Assembly: GCA_050084515.1 (NCBI GenBank)
Contig: CM114275.1
Location: 12,028,001-12,092,000, forward strand
Source: Blasia pusilla
Taxonomy: Eukaryota; Marchantiophyta; Marchantiopsida; Blasiales
Direction of reading: 5' to 3'
Length of the DNA stretch: 64,000 nt
Shown here: one piece after another, positions 49,127 to 61,870 of the stretch
How positions within the stretch are numbered: the stretch's first letter is position 1
Layout: every line of letters starts with the position of its first letter
Position numbers and translations under genes: made by a program
Notes under the pieces: generated by a model
Seen by the model: the letters and a program-made list of their open reading frames with translations, nothing else
What the model was told of the DNA's origin: nothing
Database searches by the model: none

Positions 49127-52100
49127 ATGGCCGTTTCGTTCCATTTGCTGTCGGGCGTACCCGTTTTGCTTCATGTCCGTGGACTGTCAGATTGCCCACA
49201 TCCAAGAAATGCGTGCTCAAGCGTGGAATTTGCAAGTAAGCAGAGCAGCTGGAGACTTAGACATGATGTTCAAAGTTTGGAGCGCCCCGGTCCAGTACAC
49301 AGAATGAGATTGAACGCGAGCTGTACTTCTTTAGGGGATACTGAGGAACCGGAGCACCCTACGTCGGAAACAAGTACACACTTGGAGGGCTACAATACCC
49401 GAGACAGCTACGTGGGTAGCAACCCGTATTGCGACCCCAGTGTTGAACGACATGACAAAGATAGTATAGACAGCTGCGAGGGTGCTCCAACAGTCGATGC
49501 AGCTGCCTCGGAATTCCTGCAAGAGAAGCGAAACAGTAGGGACAGTTACGAGGGCTCCGCGCTTGACCCAGATACTACGCCCTGGAAAAATGTCTTCCCG
49601 GCTTACATGCAAAGTAAAGATGACGATGAAGAATCTCACGAGGGTGGAAATGTATCGGTGGACAGTTTGAGAGCACGAGGAGCGGTCAATGGGGTGGCTG
49701 CAGCGAAAGCAGCCGCAGCCGCCACTGAATCCGCTGAAAGATTTGAGTCAGAGTTTGGCTCACAGATAACCACCTCAGCATCACCTCTACTCCTTACGTC
49801 ACAGTCTTCGGCCAGAGCAAATGATAACAACATCAAACATCTAATATCTCACGATCCAATATGGGCTGCAATACGAGCGGAGGCTAGGCTTGAGGTTAGA
49901 AAATCCGAAGCGCTGTTTTTGGCCATTGAAGAAACTGGTCTAGTTACCTGCTTTACCGCTGGCTAATCTTGTAATAGCATGAAAAATCGGAGGAGCCATG
50001 GTTTTGACTTTCAAATTGACGCCTTCTACCTGGAAGGGCTGTCACTTTGGTTATTTTTGTTTACATCCTATTACACAATGCCAGAACTCAAAGAACTTCT
50101 TCCATGTTCAGACCTTTTATAGGAGTCACGACGAGCACTTTCCTGCCAATAGGCCATTGGACTGATTTCTGGATCGACAGAGGTCTTCTGTCTTTTACTT
50201 TCATATTGGTGGCTGCTCCTCTAGTTGGTTATTGAACTACATCTCACTTTCGACCGTGGGATCCTTGGGTATTTCGCATTGTTTTGACAGGCAGAGCGGG
50301 AGCCGCTTCTCAGTAGCTTCCTTTATGCGAGTATACTGGCTCACTCATGCTTCGAGCGCTCTTTGGGGTTTGTGCTGGCAAACCGGCTGAAGAATCCGAC
50401 ATTATTGGCGACACAGCTACTAGATGTCTTTGACGACATATTCATGCATGATAGCTACGTTGGCCAAGCAGTGCGCTTGGACGTACAGGTAATCTCTCCA
50501 AACACGAGTCTATTAGCCGGTGATTTTCATTACGTATAATTGTTTTCTGGAATAGATTAATTTGTCTGTACTTTCAGAGCACAAGTATGACTTGTTTCAT
50601 AAATTTGGAGCGGGCAAGAATGTCTGGGCTCTAAAAGTTGGTGATTAATCTGAGCACTAATTGTGCAAGGTGCATTAAACTTCTACATTTGTTCTCATTA
50701 ATACTTTCTAGGGAAAGGTTTGAACATAATTTGGAGTTCTGACGTTATGTGATAGGCAGTCAAGGATCGTGATCCATCCTGCACATCTTACAGCGCTGCT
50801 TTGCTTTACCTGAAGGTATTTTCATTTATCATCTGAGGCATCAGTGTGAAAAAATAAAGATTCACGAAAGTTGAAAAATGCCGGCTCGTTGTGGAGCTTG
50901 ATTGAACTTGACAATTCAGATGAGAATCTATCATTTGTTTCATTGAACACTCTATGTGGCATCATCTCTTGGCAGAATGAAATTCCAGATGTCCCATTTA
51001 AAAAAGAGGCTAACTCAAAATGCCGGGCACATGCTACATCCAGCTGCAGTCCAACTAGTACTTAATGCCCAGCGTTCAATGAAAATTGCTCAGTGGTTGA
51101 CAGATCGAAGTGTGACCTGAGCACTCATACATAGATTCGTTGTACATGTGGCAGTGATTTCTGGATAAGACTGGTCCAGTCATGACCTACGTTGGTAGGT
51201 GGATTTACTTTGAGAAGTATTGCAGGAAGTCAGCCCACTATGGAGTCTCTTAGGTCTATTGTCACTCAGGGAGCAATAAGCGATGGCCTATCCTTCGGAG
51301 CTGGCTTAGGGTAGAAAATATGTGAAATGTAACCAAGCACAACTCACACGCACTGTTGCAAGCACAGAAGCTGGCCAGAATTTCTCTCAAGAATAGTCCG
51401 TTGTGCAGTTGAGTCTGTCTGAGTAACTAGTGATGAAATAGAAAATGTGAGAATGCTGTCAAAAACTCTTACATCTTCTTGGTGGCCTTATGAGTCTCTG
51501 TGTCTAGTAAAGGACGAGCAGAGAAATGATCTCAAAACTTAATGTTGATTTGTAGGGATACCATGCTATTCAAGCATACCGTGTTGCAAATGCATTGTGG
51601 AACAGAGGCCAGAAAGTTTTAGCTTTGGCACTGCAAGCCCGAATCAGTGAAGTATGTTTTGTTTGGTTTCACTTTGGACTGGTTTTTGATGCTAGGCTTT
51701 AAAATTCTGTCACCCACAGACTTGCACTCACTTTCTTTTACTGCCAACTAGCATGCACTCATTCTTTCCTGAAAGTTGCTCTTTGATACCTTCTATCAAA
51801 TTTTATGGAGCTGCTTGGTCTTCATGTGCAGGTGTTTGCCGTTGACATTCATCCTGGTACTTCAACTTCTCAGTTTCATTCCAAATCTTTGAAGTGTCTT
51901 CTTTTTGACTGTTTCAAAAAAGGAATTTCAGTTTAGGAAGGTTAGAAGAAACTGCCTTTGTTCGGCTGATTCATCTTTTAGATGTAGCTCCTTGGCTGGT
52001 CAGTTACTTGATTTTCTGGTGTCAAAACATAGATGGCATCTCAAGTAGTTTCATGGGGATGAAACAAGACCTTAACCACCTTCTATCCGCAGGGTGTTGC

Positions 52101-54256
52101 TTGCGATTTTGTGTCAATGGAGCTTTACATGAAATCCTTGGACTTGACCTGACCATAAGATTGTAGCAACTTAGATAAATGACAGGTTTGGACCTTGTGT
52201 CATAGCTGCTCGTGTCGGAAAATCAATATTGCTGGACCATGGCACAGGAGTTGTCATTGGAGAGACTGCAGTGATTGGTGATCGTGTCTCTATGCTTCAG
52301 GTATTTGAACATTGGTTTAGCAAAAGTGTTTTAGGATGCTAATGTAGAGATGATTTTGGCTGCTGACCTAGAACGTCCACTTAGCAACATAGTTGAACCG
52401 TAGTTATAAGACTCTTTGGATGGAGTTGTTGAGAATGCTATTCATTTCAAATCACTATACATGTGTATTGTATCATGTACACAAATCAGGAATGAAGTGA
52501 GTTGACTGAACATCAACTAGAATTGATGGAAACCTGACCTGGTTTAGTTGGAATGTTGCGCATAAATATTGTCTTTGCTATTGTCAGCAAATGGCTATTT
52601 GTACCTCTTCTGGCAGGCTTAGCTAAATTCTGTTAGAAAACTAGGAACCACAGGCTAATCAGCCGAAAAAAGGCCTTTCTGGACGCAGCATAGGGTTTCT
52701 TGTTTAGGGCAGCCTCCATCTCTCCGAAGTTCCCAGTAGTCTCTCCTCTGGGAGACCCTAGTCACTCCCATTGTTGCTCCTTGGGTTTATCTTTTGGGCT
52801 TCTTGCCCTTGACTTGATATTTTGGTGTGCCAGTCTGCTCCATTGTTAGGCCCTCCCTTCCACCTGAAATCACTTGCTACTCACATCTTGGATGAGGATT
52901 ACAACTGTCCAGGAAAGTATTGGAACTCTTGAATGATTTTCAGTGTTCAGCTCATTTCGTGTTCTATAGAAGAGCTTGAGTTGCAACAACCCCTTGTCTC
53001 AAGATTCGCTGGAGTGTGTTCATTGTATCCATTTCTCTGCTGGGAAGTTTTGAGGATACAATTGTTAGGGGGTTGACCTGCATGTGGCCTAAAGTCTCCA
53101 TTTCTTGCTTGGAGTTTATATTGTTGGGAACTACACAGGCTAAAGCTTCCTCTCTCTCACCAGTGTTTCGGTCCCTTATTCTTCATCTATTTTCAGCATT
53201 TTGTTGGTGTTTCTGCTTTTCATTGATCCTGTATGTTAGTAATCCTCATATAATGATGTGTAGGGAGTTACACTTGGAGGCACAGGGAAAGCAGCAGGTG
53301 ACAGGCACCCAAAGATTCGAGAAGGAGTGCTTATTGGAGCGGGGGCCACCATCCTAGGAAATATAATTGTTGGGAAAGGGGCCATGGTGGCTGCAGGTTC
53401 TCTGGTTCTCAAAGATGTTCCGCCCCACAGGTTAGCATGAGCTGGGTTGCCATACCTGTGATCTTGATATTGGGCTGGAGAGTGTTTTCTTCACACCTGA
53501 GCATGGTTTTTTGTTGTAGTTTGCAAAGGAATTTTGACTCATGAAGAATATTTGGAAACCAGGATATATGGTTGTTATGAATTTATTCTGTTGTGTAGCT
53601 TTTCTTTTCTTTTCATTTTTCATCTTGGACTTTTGGCTGTTTAGTGGCAAAATGTTAGTGGGTAGCTCTTAGTCTTGCAATTTTGAGAAAATAATTACGA
53701 ATTGTCTGGGGACTTCAGTATGGTTGCAGGTACTCCTGCCAGAGTGGTCGGATTCTTGGAAGAGCCAACGCCTTCTCTCACAATGAAGCATGGTAAATTC
53801 TTAGTGCGGGACACAATAGCTGCATTTCCTGTATTTCTTTTACTTCATGGGTTCTCCCATTGACTTTTATCCATCTGTTTCTTTGTTTTTTGGTTTGGTT
53901 TTCCTTCTTCTTCTTTGCATCCACAAGAAGTGATCAGCTTTGTTGCATAGAATTTAGTCACCAGTTTCCATCAGGTTTCTGAGCCTTGGCTAGCGAGCGG
54001 AAAGCCTTAACACCCGAGTTACTTGAGTTACATCGGTTAACTATAGTATATTCCTTTGACCAACGTGGGTCATTGTAGGTACAGTGGATGTGAGTTGATA
54101 CTGTTCACTGATATCTCAGTCACCTTATACAGCTGTGCAGCTCATGACTAGCTATCCTGTGCAGATATCACAAAAGATTTCTGCAAGGAGTTGGAAGAAG
54201 CCGTGAGACGTCAGAGTTTGTTGGAAAACCGATTGAATGAAGGGGCAGGGATATGA
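49127..54256 (+). CDS. SERAT: serine O-acetyltransferase (SERAT3-like, multi-exon)
   Basis: Transfers acetyl from acetyl-CoA to L-serine, giving O-acetylserine for cysteine synthesis. Nine exons, 49127-49894, 50291-50488, 50756-50815, 51556-51651, 51832-51856, 52206-52300, 53264-53430, 53719-53792 and 54165-54256, total 1575 nt or 524 residues, with phases closed. Residues 243-256 start the helical domain ([14 protein letters not shown]), continuing through [34 protein letters not shown] and [15 protein letters not shown]. The left-handed beta-helix follows with [60 protein letters not shown] and [20 protein letters not shown]. The catalytic pair equivalent to E. coli D143/H158 is D379 and H394. 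The C-terminus ends in Ile, the residue that docks OAS-thiol-lyase in many SATs. Many introns point to the SERAT3 group. The 240-residue N-terminal extension is unusual and may hold a transit peptide. The 25-nt fifth exon is notable. Confidence 0.95.
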
Positions 54257-55353
54257 TCAGCAAGATGCAGAGCCACAGATGTGGTCTTGTTTACCCCCGA
54301 ACATCCCCTTCAGTAATTTTCTTAATTTTGTTTTTTGTGAATAAGATGCTTCCGGATCCTAGTCCTAGTATATGCTACTGTTGGAGACGGAAGCGCTAAG
54401 GGGGACCTCTTGTAAATTATGTGAAATAGGGATTTCTCGATCTTTTTTGCTTGGAAGTAGTTTGATTATTTTTATTTTATCATTTGTTTCATCAATACAG
54501 TTGACACTATTGAAATTAGTGCACTTGTAATATGTTCGTATGGAAAAGCCAAAGTTCCAAAGAAATGGTGAGTATTCTCTAGCTCCTCACTTACTGGACC
54601 AGAAACATTGTAGGTACCAACAAACTGGAACTCAATATGAACTTCCGGTTGCTTTATTACTTTTGTGAGAGTGTCGTTAAAACTGATCAGTTTTGTTTGT
54701 CGAGTTCTTATGCAGTATATTGCCATGAAAATGTGTCGAGGGTGTTTGGTAACAGGTGGGGAGGGACTGGGGGATCTGGAGGTAAGTAGTGATTTGCATG
54801 AGAAATGCGTTCTGTTGAGGATTACAATGAGAATGTAACGAGGTAGTATGGGCTGTTACAGGGTCTAATTTTCCTAAGTCAACGGATTTCATAAATTACT
54901 GAACACATGTTGCATTTGTGCTGATGTGTTTGGGTGCTGAGATCTTGAAATTTTTTAGTTTCCCTTCAAGTTGAGTTTCATTCAAGATTTTAGCCAGAAG
55001 GCATTCCTGGTGCAGCTCAAGTCCCCTTAGTGCAGGAAAAAAAATCCATTTGGCTTTAAGAAACTTCAAGCTGAGTTTCATTCAGGTGAATAGAAGATTG
55101 GGCACTCGAGATTGGCTTATGATTTATTGTCCTCAAACCTGATGCTCAACTAAGCACAAGGTCATACTTGTTAGTTACAAATAGAAGCTAAAGGTCAATC
55201 TAAAATGTCGCTCTATAAAGAGAACATCCTCCAGATCCCTTGCATCATTGCCAGCATCCAGACCCACACAATGATATTTCAAGAGAATCTTATATTAGGC
55301 GCTCTCATGGTAAGATATCCATGAAGCATGATTGGCTTACTGAATTGACTGCA
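54257..55353. other. convergent intergenic region (SAT and DIP13 3' UTRs)
   Basis: Lies between two convergent stop codons. Two short related phrases, TTCAAGxTGAGTTTCATTCA at about 54966 and 55065, form a direct repeat. No gene was seen. Confidence 0.5.
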
Positions 55354-58300
55354 TTATCTTTTGTTGGTGATAGAGATCGTCTCGCTCTTGAGGACATGTA
55401 AAAGGGCCTGTGAGCTCTCCAGTATCTGCATGAACACATGAGTAAATCATCTTATTTAGTTACCATTATGATGCATTCTACAAAATCCTCTTATGTGCGG
55501 TGTCTACTGCAATAGGTGCGGTACCCCAATCTACATGAATGTACTTTCTGGGTGGATTGCTTCTCTGCTGGGCCAACGCCATGTCACTAATTCAATGGCT
55601 GTCATCGAGGTATCCAGCAATTCGTCTGTCAACAATCTCTTTTTCTTGTTCACAACAATGTTATGAGCAGGGTTCTACCCTCTCGAAGTTTGGACCATGA
55701 CAATGATTGTTGTCTCCCAACACCCTGTCACCTTCGAAGTTCTCCAATCAATCTGCAAACCCCTCAGCAAGCAGGGAGCGCCTCTTCCTTTTTACACCAC
55801 ACCCTTGCTACATGAGACCAACTCCAGGGTTTGGCTAGTGCCGGCTTTCTTTGGAGAGCTGGCCGACAAAGTTTAGGAACTTCTGATGTGGACTTAAAAG
55901 CTTAGGGATACACGACACCAAATCAGGGATCTCCCTGTAAAATGTCGAAATTTCTATTAAACACTAGCAACTCCTTGCACTGGAATCGTTCCCTATTGGA
56001 AATTGCCTGGTATGTCTAAAGTATCTACATGAGCCTGCCCCAGCCCTGTGGGAACCTCGAGATCTCATTGAGAGTCTAGGAAGATCTATTGGTTTCCACC
56101 CCCGCCAGAGCGACTTGCACTTCCTCCATTCAAGTCGGGGTGTCCCCTCTCGTGGGGGAAGAAGTGCAGTCCATGAGTAAAGTCGCGAAGTACGGGGAGG
56201 TATCCCATGGGGACTGAAATCGTGGGAAGAACCGTAGTTAATGTAGAAAAGAAAACAGTGAACCCATTGGAAGTACCAGGTGTTCACGGGGACTGGAAGA
56301 GTATGGTGACACCAAAAGTACACCCCCACTTTAGTTTGTGCCCCTGGCATCTCTGCAATTCCAAGTTTTCGATGCAACAGCGGTTGGTTGATGTCTCCCA
56401 TGATGCACTGCTCTTTGCTGTGCGTGTGTGGGAGGGTCTGTGATTAGTTCTCGTCTGAACATTGGTGCCCAAATTCTCAGAAAATTTAGCACCAATGTTC
56501 AGGCATACCTATGCATGGCATTTGGCGTTTGTCCCGGATCTTGGTTCCATCGTGCCTAGTGGTGGTGGCATGACATCATGTGACACTCTCCCTGAAAAAT
56601 AAACGTCTCGTTGTGAGATCCATTGCTTTCCACCTGCCAATTATGATGGGTCCAATGTATCCAACTCTTGGCCGAGGAGTTTCTGCTATAGACAGGTGGT
56701 GGGATCCCTTTCCATCTTCCCATTATAGAGCATTCCTACTTATGCTACTGGCCTTGGTCGAGTCATCTCTTTCGTCACAACTTTCCAAGTTGTCTTGCAC
56801 CAAGTTCGATTGCCTCTCAAGTGCGCATTGTCTGTAGTCACATGCACATCCCTCGTCTCTAGGTCTGTCACCTCAGGAGCGTAGCATGCACTCCCACTTA
56901 GGACTGGTTCCCCCTCAACACTAGTTATTTGCCTAGTTTGGGGACGCTTTCATCGTCATATAGTGCCAAAGTTGAACCGCTATTGACGCCTACCATCTTC
57001 CCATTTGAAGACGCCGTTGTTGAGGAAATTCTTCTAGGTCCTCATGGTCCATCGTTGGTGCGAAGCGAGAGTAGTCTGGTCGCAAGTGTCCAAGACTGTG
57101 TCTCTTGCTATGTGAATGCACGTGATCAGTCTGCCGCATTGCGACACCACGACGAGTTCTTCTAGTCACCCACTCCCTCTCAGCCACCCGATCCTCTTGA
57201 TGTTGCACGTCGGTATGTCACACTTTGGACCTACTCCCTTTGGACCCGTTTCTGCCTGGACCCCGACCAACATTTGAGTTGATCACTCATGAGGTGCTAT
57301 GGAAGTGTCATGAAGGGCTCCTAGTGCAGACAATGCTCCGGCGTGGCGACTCTGAAGATTATGCTCCGGCAATAATGTCCTTCTGCCAGTGGCACTAATT
57401 GTTCCTCAAGTATGTCCACTTCCATCTCTCATGCAGTGCAACACTTCCAACACAAATCGCAACTTTTACTTTCGAGTAGAGATCTGATCAAAATCTTCCC
57501 CACATTCCTTGAACAATGACGCATGGAACCTAAATGGCCCCAATTAGACGTTGGGCAGGTGGGTGTAACTCATAAGCGGTGTTAGCAATCTTTTGAACAA
57601 CGGTGGAAGTTACCGCCAAGCGAGGCACCAAGTGTAGTTTGCTCCAAGTGAAAAAAGAAGTTTGTAGTCTTTAACTGTACTCTATCTCGCACTTGGTAGG
57701 CGTTGTTAAATCGCTTGGAACCCATCGGAAGGACAGAAGAAGGGGACTCAAAAAGTCAGGAACACCGCCGCACCCATCTGTCCGAAGTCCGCAACTTTCT
57801 GTCAAGGAGTCCCATTACAAGAGTTTCTTCGATAGAGATAGAGTTGTGCGATTCAGCATTGTGGGAGGACTTGCCTACTCACCGATGCAAATATCGAGAA
57901 ATCACTAGAAGCAACTCTGGATGGAAGTGGCTGGACTAGTTCACAACCACCCATGAGCGAGTAAAAATACGGTCGTTTGGGTTCAAGAAGCATCGCAGCT
58001 TACAGATTCAGCACGCCACCCTCCCACTCCAAGCTTCGTTTTTCTCGGATATGGGTTTATACCTCTGAGCAGGGGACACAAAAGGCTGTTTTCTTTGAGA
58101 TGTGCCACTGTCACGAACCATGACTGGTGATCAATTGTTTTCAGAGAGACGATATGAAAGGCGTATATTGGAGAGTTAAGTATGGGTATGGCTGGGTGTG
58201 ACTTACTTTGGAGTATGCCGCTTCGACCTCATGAATTGTCTTGTCGTATTCATTCGTGTAGGCATACTTCCGTGACAGGCTATCATCTATCTCTGCCAAT

Positions 58301-59417
58301 CTCTTCGTAAGAACTACAAGATCTTTCTGGATATTGGCTTTCTCCTCTTCTTCCACCTGTAAAATTTTCTTGATTTCATCCCTCTTTTCCCTCAATTCTT
58401 CGATGCCTGATTCAAGTTTCAGTGGTACATTCAGAGTTTCAGTTCTACTTTCTACATTGCTTGGTATGTTGTCCTTGTAATTGTGCCTCACCTACCAGTG
58501 ACCACACTAACAACGGTGAGCTGGATAACTCGAACCCATCGAAACTTCCACTTTTATTAGAGACGCGACGTTAACATCGGCTAGTCTAATGATGAGAATT
58601 CTCTAGGCCCAATAGAGAATACTCAAACATGGAACTTCTAACATATTCGATACTTCTAGAAAGAGAGGTGCTACTTACATTTCAACATAGTGCTTCCTCC
58701 TTGGGAGTCTGGCTCAAAGGGCTGTGGCATGGGAGAAGGAGACGTAAATGAAAGCATCTTGGAACTAATGCCATCGTCAGTTAGTTCTAAGAAACTGTTG
58801 CATCTAATTCAAGTAGTACTACGCATCAACAGCAAGTTCGCTTTTACTACAGTATCGGTCACATCAATACATGAAGATTGCAGTCAAGGTACAAGGATAC
58901 GGCTTGCGGAGGGTTACGTGCATCAATCTTTATCTCTGCTCACACAACTACAACAAAAGGAGAAGCCGGGAGAAGGCATATCCCAATCCAAAATAGCTGT
59001 GAACGTCCGAAATAGTGACTGTCTCGACTGACGCACGCAGTTTAACTACGCTGACGATTGATGACAGTGCCACCACGAGTTCCATTTTGATGGCTCTCTA
59101 ATTCCATCAAGAAGCCACTAAAGAAAATCAATTCATAGCCCGAATCTGACATACTGGAGAGGAATATTTGAATGGCAGCGGATAACGGCTATGTTTGAGC
59201 GTCGGAGGAGAATTTGAACTAATTCCAGTGACCCGGCTGTGTCGAAAAACACAGATGTCCCAATTTGTGGTGATCCAAAATAAGAGCCTGCTATGGCCTT
59301 TGAATCAGGCGTAAGGGGGCGTGTAGATGTATAAAGAAGTATGAGCGGAGGATAGAGGGAGTCACGATGTATAAGCTCGGTATTGTAGTTTTGCAATGCG
59401 GCACCCTTCAACGCCAT
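55354..59417 (-). CDS. DIP13: SSNA1/NA14 homologue, DIP13-like basal-body protein
   Basis: SSNA1 (NA14 in humans, DIP13 in Chlamydomonas) is a small coiled-coil microtubule protein of centrioles, basal bodies and axonemes. Three exons on the minus strand, 59417-59366, 58406-58207 and 55425-55354, give 324 nt or 107 residues, with GT-AG introns and exact phase. The N-terminus is MALKGAALQNYNTELIH, matching the family 'GAALQNYNNELVKCIEEL'. The coiled coil follows: RIEELREKRDEIKKILQVEE, LTKRLAEIDDSLSRKYAYTN, EYDKTIHEVEAAYSK. The last exon reads ILESSQALLHVLKSETISIT, then NKR and TAA. The family is 105-120 residues, so this is full length. The second intron is 2.8 kb, far longer than others here, and holds only unclassified DNA and one hairpin. 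The protein is tied to cilia, so it suggests a plant with swimming sperm. Confidence 0.93.
55426..58206. other. content of the 2.8-kb second intron of DIP13
   Basis: Contains a hairpin at 56455-56502. Its several short frames, such as 56401-55964 minus, 56580-56837 plus and 57693-57939 plus, have no recognised domain. The mixed GC content suggests inserted, decayed mobile DNA, but none could be named. Confidence 0.4.
56455..56502. repeat. hairpin, 14-bp perfect arms
   Basis: CTGAACATTGGTGC, a 20-nt spacer, then GCACCAATGTTCAG. It could be the ends of a tiny foldback element or a chance intron hairpin. Confidence 0.9.
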
Positions 59418-59866
59418 TCCTTCAGCTACGGGCCGCCCTAACCCGATACCAGCTTCCAGCTTCAAAATCTTCTAGTTGGTAAGTGTGCTCCGCGTACTAA
59501 AATGCACATGCTCTCGCTTTCACTTGTTCGAATTCTGATTGGAGACGAAAGGATCGCTGTCTTTGTCGCAAGCTGTCAAAATCACACAACCGCTCTCAGA
59601 TGGCTAGCATTCCCGGAGAATTGTAGAGGTTCCCTTAAGAAGTGAGCCAACACTTCCTGCGCTACTCCCGCGTTACACAGCAAGCTTCTGTCCCGCTTAA
59701 CTAGTCTGAAACAGCTCAACATTTTCCATGTGCTATCCGATTGCCATGCTTGGAAAAAAGAGAACCTTCCAAAGCAAAGATGTTCTGTGAGAGCGCAAGT
59801 TCCATACTCAGCGCGGGGGGATGAGTGTAGGGGAGGGAGAGCGAGATACAAAGTCAGGAAAGGAAG
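59418..59866. promoter_or_regulatory. upstream region of DIP13, possible bidirectional promoter
   Basis: A GC-richer stretch upstream of the DIP13 start. A plus-strand reading frame starts at 59867, so the region could drive both directions if that frame is a true exon. No TATA box or named motif was identified. Confidence 0.3.
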
Positions 59867-60112
59867 ATGGTCGGAGGTTCAACGGCTTGTTTGGGCGTAG
59901 CCGCGCGCGAAGGAAGAGGAACTAATCAATTTCGGCGATCTCAAGGGCTTCCTTCTGTTTTCACCGACGACTTCGGGTACGGTGAGATTTCTCGTGGACA
60001 TGCTGGATTACTGACGGTTACGTGCTTCCGAGGACCTCTCTACACTACACGACCGGACATGCTCAGCTCCGGGACTTTTATGTATTTTCACACTTGTGAG
60101 GAGTATTTGTAG
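59867..60112 (+). CDS. possible first exon, unrecognised
   Basis: An 81-codon frame that begins MVGGSTACLGVAAREGRGTN, in DNA clearly more GC-rich than what follows. A GGTGAGA donor lies at about 59978, after FTDDFGY, so the exon could be about 37 codons long. The Ser/Arg content would suit an organelle transit peptide. AT-rich DNA begins abruptly at about 60115 and no later exon was found, so it may be a gene start cut by insertion. I do not recognise it. Confidence 0.22.
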   Translation: MVGGSTACLGVAAREGRGTNQFRRSQGLPSVFTDDFGYGEISRGHAGLLTVTCFRGPLYTTRPDMLSSGTFMYFHTCEEYL

Positions 60113-61615
60113 ATTTTTTAATATTTTATTTCATTTAAAGAAATTTTAAACATTACATTTTGTGTAGAGGCAGCTCCCTTCTTTGCATGTTTCCCACCGA
60201 AATATGGATGAAACTTCTCTTCTTTTTTCTAGATAATGTTAATACAATGGATAATGAAAGAGAGTAAGCCATTAGATAAGTAAATATCAATCTTTTGAAG
60301 AGTTTGACTTTGAAATTTATTAATAGTCGTAATGAAAAGGGGATAAATAAAGAATAGAAACATGCGTAAATCAATTGGCAATCCTGAGTCAAATTCAATC
60401 TAGAAACCTGTAAAAAAAATTCAATCTTCAATACTCTTCGTAATGATGATTTCCGAATCTATGCAATATCACTTGCATCCATAAATCTCCAATATAGTTC
60501 CATTTGTTTGTCCTTGTAATCCATTCATGTAGTGTAAGAGCATGGTGCAGTAATCTTCAAAGACAAACGATGTGGAGGTAGTCCAAAAGCCGAGCATATT
60601 TAGTGTGACATCTCTCGGGGATGACATACTACATATGCCCCATTTTCTAATAATCCAAAAAACCATTTGAAGCATAAGTATTGAACATCTATTACAAAAA
60701 TTACGGATTGTTAAATCCAAGAGTTTGAGTAAAAAAAGTTCCATCCTTCTCGTGTGCTCCTCTACTACATATTTATCATGTCCATCAAGATGCTATATGT
60801 TATGTCCATATTTGAATGTAGGAGTCATGGTTACTAAACACTAAACCAATTAAACCCTTCTCTTTGAAATAATCCAAATGAATCCCCAGAAATGATCCTA
60901 AATGTAACAACATTCCCTTGAAATCAATTGGAGGAGGGAATCATTGGAAAAACAACCCACAATATACTAATATCAATAATTGTTTATATTCTATTTGAGA
61001 TTCTATTATTAATATTTTCTTTGGAATTGCATAGCCCCTTGCAATTTTCTACTTTATTATCAACTTTTTTGGGAGGGAATTTCTTCTCCCCTTGCAACTT
61101 TCGACCTAAGTCTGAACTTTTTCTCCCATTTTTGGAGGGCCTTGCTTACATCAACTTCATACTTTTAAGTTCCCTCTCCCTTGTAGAAGTTTGAAAAAAT
61201 TCCAAAAAATTTTCCGTTGGCAATTAAAAATACCCTTGAGTTTGACCTACGTTGCTATCAACTTTTCCTTCAGTGTCATCCCTTAGGCACATCTATGATT
61301 GATCCCTTCATTCGAAATAGAGTCCACGCTAAGGTAAATGCTTTCCTATATACAAACATATTGTGAATTAGTGACAAGCTAAGAAGAATATCCAAATCTC
61401 AAAAAAAGAGTTTCGTAAAGAAAATATATGGAGAATAAGGATTATCCGCCCATGAAACCAAGGCATGATGTTTTCATTTATATCGTTAACATCTCAATTT
61501 CTTGGTGTCAAAGTAGACATATCTCTCAAGAAGGCAGTGTCATAGAATTGCTAGAAGAATTTCCATAGAGAAGATCAATAAGATCGCAAATCTAATAACT
61601 TATAATAACCATCTC
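60113..61615. other. AT-rich region, no gene seen
   Basis: Short, low-complexity frames only. Some of it may be the decayed body of the Helitron whose helicase relic follows. Confidence 0.4.
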
Positions 61616-61870
61616 ACATGATAACCGTAGAGCAGCTACTCCGGATAATGCCACATTTAAAACTATACCTCTTGCACTTTGCAAACTTACAAATAGAAGA
61701 TTGTACAAAAGTATCTGTCCTGGATCTATTCCACCTGGATCATCAATTAATAAAACTTCTTAGGATGGTGGAGCATTTTGGATGATATGATCAAGCTCAA
61801 CATAAATGGCATCCCAAATAACATATTTTCCTTTATTCAAACTTGCTTCTCCCAATTGTACTCGTTCATA
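61616..61870 (-). pseudogene. Helitron PIF1-like helicase relic
   Basis: Minus-strand translation reads SLNKGKYVIWDAIYVELDHI, IQNAPP, a stop, EVLLIDDPGGIDPGQILLYN, LLFVSLQSARGIVLNVALSG and VAAL. The family pattern is '.LN.eQ..~~d.I', then 'fFIDGPGGTGKTfLYn.Ll..vRs.GkiaL~vAsSGiAalLL'. The Walker A Lys/Thr are gone and frameshifts follow. Only plant Helitrons or PIF1 genes carry this, and the state of decay and setting favour a Helitron. No CTRR end or RepHel Rep domain was seen. Confidence 0.65.

Noticed and set aside
49331-49639. 102-codon minus-strand frame
   Set aside because: Antisense of serine acetyltransferase exon 1.
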